NCBI GenBank assembly: GCA_007844125.1
Contig: CM017572.1
Coordinates: 35,699,203 to 35,763,202 of the forward strand
Reading direction: 5' to 3'
Origin: Sinonovacula constricta
Lineage: Eukaryota; Mollusca; Bivalvia; Cardiida; Solecurtidae
Length of the DNA: 64,000 bases
Shown: positions 36,895 to 48,870 of the stretch, piece by piece
Layout: every line of letters starts with the position of its first letter
Position numbering within the stretch: the first letter of the stretch is position 1
Made by a program: the position numbers and the translations under genes
The notes under the pieces: generated by a model
Seen by the model: the letters and a program-made list of their open reading frames with translations, nothing else
Told to the model about the DNA's origin: nothing
The model's database searches: none

Positions 36895-37074
36895 CGTGTG
36901 AGTAAAATTGAAATTGTGTATAACGTGCCACTACAGACGCTATCGATCTATTTTTAGAAATAGAAAAAAAAAGTAAATTTTAAACAAATAACCAATAGTT
37001 TTCATAAGATTCATAAACATTTGAATACAAAGAACAACTTTACATATAATAATACTGCATACTCGCTATAGATG

Positions 37075-37290
37075 TATATAAAATGAACGTCATTTACCGA
37101 AATAGGACCCGTACGTTAGAAATGTGTAAATCGCGAAACTTCCGGAACTCGGAACGCCTTGTCCATTTTCCCTCGATCATTCTCTAGCTAGAAGGAGAAT
37201 ATCCGAGGACATCCGCTCGCATGTGAATTTTTTTTCAGCATTCCATATATAGGCGGCGCGCTCCAGCGCGTCGCCAATAAATAGTAACAA
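37075..37290. repeat. Repeat pair E, copy 2
   Basis: Second copy of the 36541-36665 sequence, about 540 bp downstream in the same orientation. It has an extra short palindromic CGGCGCGCTCCAGCGCGTCG stretch. Confidence 0.75.
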
Positions 37291-38357
37291 TGCAACAAGA
37301 CCTAAAAGAAATGACAGTGTTTATATTATCATGGTTTAACTGTTGAAGCAAACACTAAGCTTGTTATCAGAAAATCGGAGAGCTTTGCTTGTGTTTTGAT
37401 TTGCAATGAACGAATTAAAAAATATAAACCTTTTTGAGTATACACGACACAAAAACAGTTAACTTTCAAGAACTAAACATTTATCGGCGGTGAAAATGCA
37501 GTGATGTGTTTTTGGGAAAACACTTTTTGGTCCAAAGAATATAGTTAAATCGTTAAATCGTTCTTTTGCGTTAAACTAGGAACAGATCACACAATCACTT
37601 GATCAATACCTGTACCACATATGCATATATACATATAAGAATTAAAAAGTAGAAAATAAATTGTACTTACATATAACCCTGGCTCAATCGAAACTGACGA
37701 GTCCACACTTTACAAAACCACCATTTTATGATTTTTTCACAGTTGAGAGACTTCGTTCAAACATTCCATTTAGCTTTTTATTTTTAAAGGCCACGCACAT
37801 ATTACTGAATAAAGCTCCTAGCCCTTGTAGTCTAAGTATTTAATACACTTATTTTTATTTTTTGAGCTGTGTCACTTGCGAAAGCGTCCAGAGTTATGAG
37901 AAAGCGAGCATGTAGTGCGTGTGCAGACACAGATATGTATGTCGAAAGAGACGGATGGAGGATAACAAGGAAGTTACACTATTGAGGGATGTTACAAATG
38001 AATTAAAATTCTCTGAAACATTGCTGCGCTACTTAAAATGAACGAAAAATGTGTGTGCTGTTCTGCTTAGATACATGACCATAAACAATACGATATGACT
38101 AACTGAAAAGAGGTTCATCAATTCATTTGTAATGTAATTGTCCAAATTTACGGTACAATAGGAGTCTTGGTAAATGTTTGTTGGATACAAGATTAAAGAA
38201 CAACAATAAACAAACAAATTAACAATTGATAAAAAGCAAAGAGAGGCTGGAAAGTTATCGAGATTATAGGGGTGAGTGGATGGGAAAGACAGACTCTGGA
38301 GAAGAAGGAAAGAAAGGACGATATGTCAAAAAAGGAAGGAAGAGAAGAATAGGTAGG
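37291..38357. other. No recognisable gene
   Basis: No domain, exon or repeat recognised. Confidence 0.4.

Positions 38358-38358
<1 letters not shown>

Positions 38359-38404
<46 letters not shown>
38359..38404. repeat. (GA)n microsatellite
   Basis: Pure GA dinucleotides. Confidence 0.95.
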
Positions 38405-38408
<4 letters not shown>

Positions 38409-38503
38409 TCGATCTGAAAAAGAGAAGAGCTCTGTAAAATGGACGCATCTTAAAGTTTATGTTTGTATTTCAATCGTCGGATTTATGTGACTGTAGACCC
38501 AAT

Positions 38504-38505
38504 TG

Positions 38506-38563
<58 letters not shown>

Positions 38564-38600
38564 AAGCATCATCATAATCATAATCATCATCATCATTCAA
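38504..38600. repeat. (ATC)n microsatellite
   Basis: Trinucleotide run with a few variants at the 3' end. It produces a His-rich open frame that I do not regard as a gene. Confidence 0.95.
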
Positions 38601-39389
38601 AAGCGACGCAAAAACTGGAACAGGTAAACAGGTTAAAGCAAAATGGGCGCAAGAAAGAAGAAATACTTAAAAAGTAATATGTTTTATTTGATTTAGTTTT
38701 TCAGTAGCTGTAATGACCAGAAAAGTGTAATCCTGAGAACATAGAAAAGTTTAAAACAAAAACAAAATGTAAAGTAAAACTAGGCATCCTTTGATAACAT
38801 TTAGTCACTAGAATCCAGTAGGCACAAATCACTAAAACCATATGAAATTACTCGTAAATTTATAGGACTCCTTCTTGAAAGTTTATGAATGATCAATCTC
38901 TGTGTTATTTTGTATTAATATATACTCGTTTATTAAATAAATACTTAATTTTCTGTCTTCTATAATTAAAATAATAAATAAAAACATATACTAATATTTA
39001 TTTGTTGTAAATTGGAACTGTATTAAATATATTTTTTTCTAAAAACACTCACGTTTTAAGAAAAAATATAATATTTATTGGTTTTGCAGCATGCTTAGTA
39101 TATTGCTTGCTGTGAATGCAGATAGGAGAATATATTTTTGTTTTTTAGGATTAAATCAACACATTTCAGCATTGATGGCTATTCTGAGACCTTTTTGGCA
39201 CTGCAGATGAAACAGTACACTGTCTCCTGTATCTTGTGATGTTGCATATCACTTACAGCTGTATTATTTAAATGACATTGTATTATGCAACATTTATTTA
39301 TACAACTTCAATTTAAATTAATTTCAAATATTTGTTAAAGTTACTATTTATAAGGTGTAGCTAGAAAAAACGCCAGTGCATATTGACAA
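38601..39389. other. No recognisable gene
   Basis: AT-rich, nothing recognised. Confidence 0.4.
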
Positions 39390-39400
39390 CAGTAGAATTT

Positions 39401-39711
39401 GTTTATTGGGTTTATCGTCCCACCAACTGTATTTCAGTTATCTGGAGACGGTGTCCACTTGAAGCAGATATAGTGCTGCCTTCACTGTGTATAGCATGCC
39501 GTGAACACCTGGAATGATACCACACCCAGTCATATTATCCTGACACCGGGCCAGCCAGTCTTGGAACTACCCTTATATTTGCTTGAGCGTTAGCAAGGGA
39601 GCTATACCACTACCATGTTTAACGACTTTGGTATGTCGCCGCCCGGGATCGAACCCGGGGCTGCCGTACCTGGAGCCGACGCTCTTCCGATTGCGCTACC
39701 ATGTCCAGTCA
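39401..39711 (-). mobile_element. tRNA-derived SINE, second family
   Basis: Minus strand begins GGACATGGTAGCGCAATCGG with a B-box GGGTTCGATCCC, then a body different from the other SINEs, with a conserved-looking GGTGTGGTATCATTCCAGGT, and a tail AAACCCAATAAAC. Flanks CAGTAGAATTT (39390-39400) and CAGTATAATTT (39712-39722) agree at 10 of 11 positions as a target duplication. Confidence 0.88.
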
Positions 39712-40489
39712 CAGTATAATTTAGTAAGGTCGGAATAATAAGCCGTAAGAAAGCAATCATGAATGGGAAACGAATATGGAAAATATATAAGGGCTTATAT
39801 ACAAAAATATGACAAATTCTTTCGAAAACTTAAAACAACAACAACAACAAAAACACAAGACAAAGACATTCACAGAATGTAAAGGTGACATTAGGACGAG
39901 ACATGCAATTAAACAAGTCTAAATCAGCAGTAGACACCTTAAAAAGGTCGGTCAGGACCGACTGAGGTGCTGTGTTGGTCAGCAAAAGAACTGACTGAGG
40001 TGCTGTGTCGGTCAGCAGAAGGACCGACTGCGGTGCCGTGTCGGTTAGCAGAAGGACCGACTGAGGTGCTGTGTCGGTCAGCAGAAGGCGGTCAGCAGAA
40101 GGACCGACTGCGGTGCCGTGTCGGTTAGCAGAAGGACCGACTGAGGTGCTGTGTTGGTCAGTAGAAGGACCGACTGAGGTGCCGTGTCGGTTAGCAGAAG
40201 GACCGACTGCGGTGCTGTGTCGGTCAGCAAAAGGACCGACTGCGGTGCTGTGTCGGTTAGCAGAAGGACCGATTGCGGTGCCGTGTCGGTTAGCAGAAGG
40301 ACCGACTGCGGTGCTGTGTCGGTTAGCAGAAGGACCGACTGCGGTGCTGTGTCGGTCAGCAAAAGGACCGACTGCGGTGCCGTGTCGGTTAGCAGAAGGA
40401 CCGACTGAGGTGCTGTGTCGGTCAACAGAAGGACCAACTGAGGTGGTGTGTCGGTTAGCAGAAGGACCGACTGAGGTGCTGTGTTGACT

Positions 40490-42353
40490 GAGGTGCTGTG
40501 TCGGTCAGCAAAAGGACCGACTGCGGTGCTGTGTCGGTCAGCAGAAAGACCGACTAAGGTGCTGTGTCGGTCAGCTGAAGGACCAACTGAGGTGCTGTGT
40601 TGGTCAGCAGAAGGACCGACTGCGGTGCTGTGTCGGTCAGCAGAAAGACCGACTAAGGTGCTGTGTCGGTCAGCTAAATGACCGACTGAGGTGCTGTGTC
40701 GGTCAGCAGAAGGACCGACTGAGATGCTGTGTCGACTGAGGTGCTGTGTCGGTCAGCAAAAGGACCGACTGAGGTGCTGTATTGGTTAGCAGAAGGACCG
40801 ACGCCGGTACTGTGCCGGTTAGCGGAAGGACCGACTGCGGTGCTGTGTCGGTTAGCACAAGGACCGACTGAGGTGCTGTGTCGGTCAGCAGAAGGACCGA
40901 CTGAGATGCTGTGTCGACTGAGGTGCTGTGTCGGTCAGCAAAAGGACCGACTCTATAGCTGTGTTGGTTAGCAGAAGGACCGACTGCGGTGCTGTGTCGG
41001 TTAGCAGAAGGACCGACTTAGGTGCTGTGTTGGTCAGCAAAAGGACCGATTGAGGTCCTGTGTCGCTCAGCAAAAGGACCGATTGAGGTGCTGTATCGGT
41101 CAGCAGAAGTACAGACTGAGGTACTGTGCCGTTCGTCAAAAGGACCGCTTGAGGTGCTGTGTTTGTAGCAGAAGGCCCAACTTAGGTGCTTTGTTGGTAG
41201 CAGAAGGACTGACTGAGGTGCTGTGTAGCAGATAACCCAACTGAGGTGCTGTGTAGCAGAAGGACCGACTAGGTGCTGTGTTGGTAGCAGAAGGACCGAC
41301 TAGGTGCTGTGTAGCAGAAGGACCGACTGAGGTGCTGTGTCGGTCAGCAGAAGGACCAACTGAGGTGCTGTGTTGGTAGCAGAAGGACCGACTGAGGTGC
41401 TGTGTAGCAGAAGGACCGACTGAGGTGCTGTGTCGGTCAGCAAAAGGACCGACTGCGGTGCTGTGTCGGTCAGCAGAAAGACCGACTAAGGTGCTGTGTC
41501 GGTCAGCTGAAGGACCAACTGAGGTGCTGTGTTGGTCAGCAGAAGGACCGACTGCGGTGCTGTGTCGGTCAGCAGAAAGACCGACTAAGGTGCTGTGTCG
41601 GTCAGCTAAATGACCGACTGAGGTGCTGTGTCGGTCAGCAGAAGGACCGACTGAGATGCTGTGTCGACTGAGGTGCTGTGTCGGTCAGCAAAAGGACCGA
41701 CTGAGGTGCTGTATTGGTTAGCAGAAGGACCGACGCCGGTACTGTGCCGGTTAGCGGAAGGACCGACTGCGGTGCTGTGTCGGTTAGCACAAGGACCGAC
41801 TGAGGTGCTGTGTCGGTCAGCAGAAGGACCGACTGAGATGCTGTGTCGACTGAGGTGCTGTGTCGGTCAGCAAAAGGACCGACTCTATAGCTGTGTTGGT
41901 TAGCAGAAGGACCGACTGCGGTGCTGTGTCGGTTAGCAGAAGGACCGACTTAGGTGCTGTGTTGGTCAGCAAAAGGACCGATTGAGGTGCTGTGTCGCTC
42001 AGCAAAAGGACCGATTGAGGTGCTGTATCGGTCAGCAGAAGTACAGACTGAGGTACTGTGCCGTTCGTCAAAAGGACCGCTTGAGGTGCTGTGTTTGTAG
42101 CAGAAGGCCCAACTTAGGTGCTTTGTTGGTAGCAGAAGGACTGACTGAGGTGCTGTGTAGCAGATAACCCAACTGAGGTGCTGTGTAGCAGAAGGACCGA
42201 CTAGGTGCTGTGTTGGTAGCAGAAGGACCGACTAGGTGCTGTGTAGCAGAAGGACCGACTGAGGTGCTGTGTCGGTCAGCAGAAGGACCAACTGAGGTGC
42301 TGTGTTGGTAGCAGAAGGACCGACTGAGGTGCTGTGTAGCAGAAGGACCGACT
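40490..42353. repeat. Higher-order tandem duplication of 932 bp in the minisatellite
   Basis: 40490-41421 and 41422-42353 agree almost base for base at an offset of 932; one visible difference is GAGGTCCTG at 41053 against GAGGTGCTG at 41985. Confidence 0.85.
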
Positions 42354-45300
42354 GAGGTGCTGTGTTGGTAGCAGAAGGACCGACTGAGGTGCTGTGTTGG
42401 TAGCAGGAGGACCGACTGAGGTGCATTGTAGCAGAAGGACCGACTGAGGTGCTGTGTAGAAGAAGACCCAACTGAGGTGCTGTGTTGGTAGCAGAAGGAC
42501 CGACTGAGGTGCTGTGTTGGTAGCAGAAGGACCGACTGAGGTGCTGTGTTGGTAGCAGAAGGACCGACTGAGGTGCTGTGTAGCAGAAGGACCGACTGAG
42601 GTGCTGTGTTGGTAGCAGAAGGACCGACTGAGGTGCTGTGTTGGTAGCAGAAGGACCGACTGAGGTGCTGTGTAGCAGAAGGACCGACTGAGGTGCTGTG
42701 TAGCAGAAGACCCAACTGAGGTGCTGTGTAGCAGAAGTCCCGACTAAGGTGCTGTGTAGCAGAAGGACCGACTGAGGTGCTGTGTAGAAGAAGGACTGAC
42801 TGAGGTGCTGTTTAGCAGATGACCCAACTGAGGTGCTGTGTTGGTAGCAGAAGGACCGACTGATGTGCTGTGTAGCAGAAGGACTGACTAAGGTGCTGTT
42901 TAGCAGAAGGACCGACTGATGTGCTGTGTAGCAGAAGGACTGACTGAGGTGCTGTGTTGGTAGCAGAAGGACCGACTGAGGTGCTGTTTAGTAGATGACC
43001 AACTGAGGTGCTGTGTTGGTAGCAGAAGGACCGACTGAGGTGCTGTTTAGTAGATGACCCAACTGAGGTGCTGTGTTGGTAGCAGAAGGACCGACTGATG
43101 TGCTGTGTAGCAGAAGGACCGACTAAGGTGCTGTTTAGCAGAAGGACCGACTGATGTGCTGTGTAGCAGAAGGACTGACTGAGGTGCTGTTTAGCAGATG
43201 ACCCAACTGAGGTGCTGTGTTGGTAGCAGAAGGACCGACTGATGTGCTGTGTAGCAGAAGGACTGACTAAGGTGCTGTGTAGCAGAAGGACCGACTGATG
43301 TGCTGTGTAGCAGAAGGACCGACTAAGGTGCTGTGTAGCAGATGGACCGACTGATGTGCTGTGTAGCAGAAGGACCGACTAAGAAGCTGTGTAGCAGAAG
43401 GACCGACTGATGTGCTGTGTAGCAGAAGGACCGACTAAGGTGTTGTGCAGCAGATGGACCAACTGAGGTGCTGTGTAGCAGATGGACCAACTGAGGTGCT
43501 GTGTAGCAGATGAACCAACTGTGATGCTGTGTAGCAGATGGACCAACTGAGGTGCTGTGTAGCAGATGGACCAACTAAGGTGCTGTGTAGCAGAAGGACC
43601 GACTAAGGTGCTGTGTAGCAGAAGGACCGACTGATGTGCTGTGTAGCAGAAGGACCGACTGAGGTGCTGTGTAGCAGATGGACCAACTGATGTGCTGTGT
43701 AGCAGATGGACCAACTGATGTGCTGTGTAGCAGAAGGACCGACTGAGGTGCTGAGTAGCAGATGGACCAACTGATTTGCTGTGTAGCAGAAGGACCGACT
43801 GAGGTGCTGTGTAGCAGAAGGACCGACTGAGGTGCTGTGTAGCAGATGGACCGACTGATGTGCTGTGTAGCAGAAGGACCGACTGAGGTGCTGTGTAGCA
43901 AAAGGACCGACTGATGTGCTGTGTAGCAGAAGGACCGACTGATGTGCTGTGTAGCAGAAGGACCGACTGAGGTGCTGTGTAGCAGATGAACCAACTGAGG
44001 TGCTGTGTAGTAGAAGGACCGACTAAGGTGCTGTGTCGCAGAAGGACCGACTGATGTGCTGTGTAGCAGAAGGACCGACTGATGTGCTGTATTGGTTAGC
44101 AGAAGGACCGACGCCGGTACTGTGCCGGTTAGCGGAAGGACCGACTGCGGTGCTGTGTCGGTTAGCACAAGGACCGACTGAGGTGCTGTGTCGGTCAGCA
44201 GAAGGACCGACTGAGATGCTGTGTCGACTGAGGTGCTGTGTCGGTCAGCAAAAGGACCGACTCTATAGCTGTGTTGGTTAGCAGAAGGACCGACTGCGGT
44301 GCTGTGTCGGTTAGCAGAAGGACCGACTTAGGTGCTGTGTTGGTCAGCAAAAGGACCGATTGAGGTGCTGTGTCGCTCAGCAAAAGGACCGATTGAGGTG
44401 CTGTATCGGTCAGCAGAAGTACAGACTGAGGTACTGTGCCGTTCGTCAAAAGGACCGCTTGAGGTGCTGTGTTTGTAGCAGAAGGCCCAACTTAGGTGCT
44501 TTGTTGGTAGCAGAAGGACTGACTGAGGTGCTGTGTAGCAGATAACCCAACTGAGGTGCTGTGTTGGTAGCAGAAGGACCGACTAGGTGCTGTGTTGGTA
44601 GCAGAAGGACCGACTAGGTGCTGTGTAGCAGAAGGACCGACTGAGGTGCTGTGTCGGTCAGCAGAAGGACCAACTGAGGTGCTGTGTTGGTAGCAGAAGG
44701 ACCGACTGAGGTGCTGTGTAGCAGAAGGACCGACTGAGGTGCTGTGTTGGTAGCAGAAGGACCGACTGAGGTGCTGTGTTGGTAGCAGGAGGACCGACTG
44801 AGGTGCATTGTAGCAGAAGGACCGACTGAGGTGCTGTGTAGAAGAAGACCCAACTGAGGTGCTGTGTTGGTAGCAGAAGGACCGACTGAGGTGCTGTGTT
44901 GGTAGCAGGAGGACCGACTGAGGTGCATTGTAGCAGAAGGACCGACTGAGGTGCTGTGTTGGTAGCAGAAGGACCGACTGAGGTGCTGTGTTGGTAGCAG
45001 GAGGACCGACTGAGGTGCATTGTAGCAGAAGGACCGACTGAGGTGCTGTGTTGGTAGCAGAAGGACCGACTGAGGTGCTGTGTTGGTAGCAGAAGGACCG
45101 ACTAGGTGCTGTGTAGCAGATAACCCAACTGAGGTGCTGTGTTGGTAGCAGAAGGACCGACTGAGGTGCTGTGTAGAAGAAGACCCAACTGAGGTGCTGT
45201 GTTGGTAGCAGAAGGACCGACTGAGGTGCTGTGTAGCAGAAGGACCGACTGAGGTGCTGTGTAGCAGAAGAACCGACTGAGGTGCTGTGTAGCAGAAGGA

Positions 45301-47179
45301 CCGACTGAGGTGCTGTGTAGAAGAAGGACTGACTGAGGTGCTGTTTAGCAGATGACCCAACTGAGGTGCTGTGTTGGTAGCAGAAGGACCGACTGAGGTG
45401 CTGTGTAGCAGAAGGACTGACTAAGGTGCTGTTTAGCAGAAAGACCGACTGATGTGCTGTGTAGCAGAAGGACTGACTGAGGTGCTGTGTTGGTAGCAGA
45501 AGGACCGACTGAGGTGCTGTTTAGTAGATGACCAACTGAGGTGCTGTGTTGGTAGCAGAAGGACCGACTGAGGTGCTGTTTAGTAGATGACCCAACTGAG
45601 GTGCTGTGTTGGTAGCAGAAGGACCGACTGATGTGCTGTGTAGCAGAAGGACCGACTAAGAAGCTGTGTAGCAGAAGGACCGACTGATGTGCTGTGTAGC
45701 AGAAGGACCGACTAAGGTGTTGTGTAGCAGATGGACCAACTGAGGTGCTGTGTAGCAGATGGACCAACTGAGGTGCTGTGTAGCAGATGGACCAACTGTG
45801 GTGCTGTGTAGCAGATGGACCAACTGATGTGCTGTGTAGCAGAAGGACCGACTGATGTGCTGAGTAGCAGATGGACCAACTGATTTGCTGTGTAGCAGAA
45901 GGACCGACTGAGGTGCTGTGTAGCAGAAGGACCGACTGAGGTGCTGTGTAGCAGATGGACCGACTGATGTGCTGTGTAGCAGAAGGACCGACTGAGGTGC
46001 TGTGTAGCAGAAGGACCGACTGATGTGCTGTGTAGCAGAAGGACCGACTGATGTGCTGTGTAGCAGAAGGACCGACTGAGGTGCTGTGTAGCAGATGAAC
46101 CAACTGAGGTGCTGTGTAGTAGAAGGACCGACTAAGGTGCTGTGTAGCAGAAGGACCGACTGATGTGCTGTGTAGCAGAAGGACCGACTGATGTGCTGTA
46201 TTGGTTAGCAGAAGGACCGACGCCGGTACTGTGCCGGTTAGCGGAAGGACCGACTGCGGTGCTGTGTCGGTTAGCACAAGGACCGACTGAGGTGCTGTGT
46301 CGGTCAGCAGAAGGACCGACTGAGATGCTGTGTCGACTGAGGTGCTGTGTCGGTCAGCAAAAGGACCGACTCTATAGCTGTGTTGGTTAGCAGAAGGACC
46401 GACTGCGGTGCTGTGTCGGTTAGCAGAAGGACCGACTTAGGTGCTGTGTTGGTCAGCAAAAGGACCGATTGAGGTGCTGTGTCGCTCAGCAAAAGGACCG
46501 ATTGAGGTGCTGTATCGGTCAGCAGAAGTACAGACTGAGGTACTGTGTCGTTCGTCAAAAGGACCGCTTGAGGTGCTGTGTTTGTAGCAGAAGGCCCAAC
46601 TTAGGTGCTTTGTTGGTAGCAGAAGGACTGACTGAGGTGCTGTGTAGCAGATAACCCAACTGAGGTGCTGTGTTGGTAGCAGAAGGACCGACTAGGTGCT
46701 GTGTTGGTAGCAGAAGGACCGACTAGGTGCTGTGTAGCAGAAGGACCGACTGAGGTGCTGTGTCGGTCAGCAGAAGGACCAACTGAGGTGCTGTGTTGGT
46801 AGCAGAAGGACCGACTGAGGTGCTGTGTAGCAGAAGGACCGACTGAGGTGCTGTGTTGGTAGCAGAAGGACAGACTGAGGTGCTGTGTTGGTAGCAGGAG
46901 GACCGACTGAGGTGCATTGTAGCAGAAGGACCGACTGAGGTGCTGTGTAGAAGAAGACCCAACTGAGGTGCTGTGTTGGTAGCAGAAGGACCGACTGAGG
47001 TGCTGTGTTGGTAGCAGGAGGACCGACTGAGGTGCATTGTAGCAGAAGGACCGACTGAGGTGCTGTGTTGGTAGCAGAAGGACCGACTGAGGTGCTGTGT
47101 TGGTAGCAGGAGGACCGACTGAGGTGCATTGTAGCAGAAGGACCGACTGAGGTGCTGTGTTGGTAGCAGAAGGACCGAC

Positions 47180-48870
47180 TGAGGTGCTGTGTTGGTAGCA
47201 GAAGGACCGACTAGGTGCTGTGTAGCAGATAACCCAACTGAGGTGCTGTGTTGGTAGCAGAAGGACCGACTGAGGTGCTGTGTAGCAGAAGGACTGACTA
47301 AGGTGCTGTTTAGCAGAAGGACCGACTGATGTGCTGTGTAGCAGAAGGACTGACTGAGGTGTTGTGTTGGTAGCAGAAGGACCGACTGAGGTGCTGTTTA
47401 GTAGATGACCAACTGAGGTGCTGTGTTGGTAGCAGAAGGACCGACTGAGGTGCTGTTTAGTAGATGACCCAACTGAGGTGCTGTGTTGGTAGCAGAAGGA
47501 CCGACTGATGTGCTGTGTAGCAGAAGGACCGACTAAGAAGCTGTGTAGCAGAAGGACCGACTGATGTGCTGTGTAGCAGAAGGACCGACTAAGGTGTTGT
47601 GTAGCAGATGGACCAACTGAGGTGCTGTGTAGCAGATGGACCAACTGAGGTGCTGTGTAGCAGATGGACCAACTGTGGTGCTGTGTAGCAGATGGACCAA
47701 CTGAGGTGCTGTGTAGCAGATGGACCAACTAAGGTGCTGTGTAGCAGAAGGACCGACTAAGGTGCTGTGTAGCAGAAGGACCGACTGATGTGCTGTGTAG
47801 CAGAAGGACCGACTGAGGTGCTGTGTAGCAGATGGACCAACTGATGTGCTGTGTAGCAGATGGACCAACTGATGTGCTGTGTAGCAGAAGGACCGACTGA
47901 GGTGCTGTGTTGGTAGCAGAAGGACCGACTGAGGTGCTGTGTTGGTAGCAGGAGGACCGACTGAGGTGCATTGTAGCAGAAGGACCGACTGAGGTGCTGT
48001 GTTGGTAGCAGAAGGACCGACTGAGGTGCTGTGTTGGTAGCAGAAGGACCGACTAGGTGCTGTGTAGCAGATAACCCAACTGAGGTGCTGTGTTGGTAGC
48101 AGAAGGACCGACTGAGGTGCTGTGTAGCAGAAGGACTGACTAAGGTGCTGTTTAGCAGAAGGACCGACTGATGTGCTGTGTAGCAGAAGGACTGACTGAG
48201 GTGTTGTGTTGGTAGCAGAAGGACCGACTGAGGTGCTGTTTAGTAGATGACCAACTGAGGTGCTGTGTTGGTAGCAGAAGGACCGACTGAGGTGCTGTTT
48301 AGTAGATGACCCAACTGAGGTGCTGTGTTGGTAGCAGAAGGACCGACTGATGTGCTGTGTAGCAGAAGGACCGACTAAGAAGCTGTGTAGCAGAAGGACC
48401 GACTGATGTGCTGTGTAGCAGAAGGACCGACTAAGGTGTTGTGTAGCAGATGGACCAACTGAGGTGCTGTGTAGCAGATGGACCAACTGAGGTGCTGTGT
48501 AGCAGATGGACCAACTGTGGTGCTGTGTAGCAGATGGACCAACTGAGGTGCTGTGTAGCAGATGGACCAACTAAGGTGCTGTGTAGCAGAAGGACCGACT
48601 AAGGTGCTGTGTAGCAGAAGGACCGACTGATGTGCTGTGTAGCAGAAGGACCGACTGAGGTGCTGTGTAGCAGATGGACCAACTGATGTGCTGTGTAGCA
48701 GATGGACCAACTGATGTGCTGTGTAGCAGAAGGACCGACTGAGGTGCTGTGTAGCAGATGGACCAACTGATTTGCTGTGTAGCAGAAGGACCGACTGAGG
48801 TGCTGTGTAGCAGAAGGACCGACTGAGGTGCTGTGTAGCAGATGGACCGACTGATGTGCTGTGTAGCAGA
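47180..48870. repeat. Higher-order tandem duplication of 842 bp in the minisatellite
   Basis: Variant monomers such as CTAGGTGCTGTGTAGCAGAT at 47211 and GACTAAGAAGCTGTG near 47530 recur exactly 842 bp later, in the same order. Confidence 0.85.

Noticed and set aside
38459..38677. Histidine-rich open frame
   Set aside because: Produced by an ATC microsatellite; no conserved flanking coding sequence.
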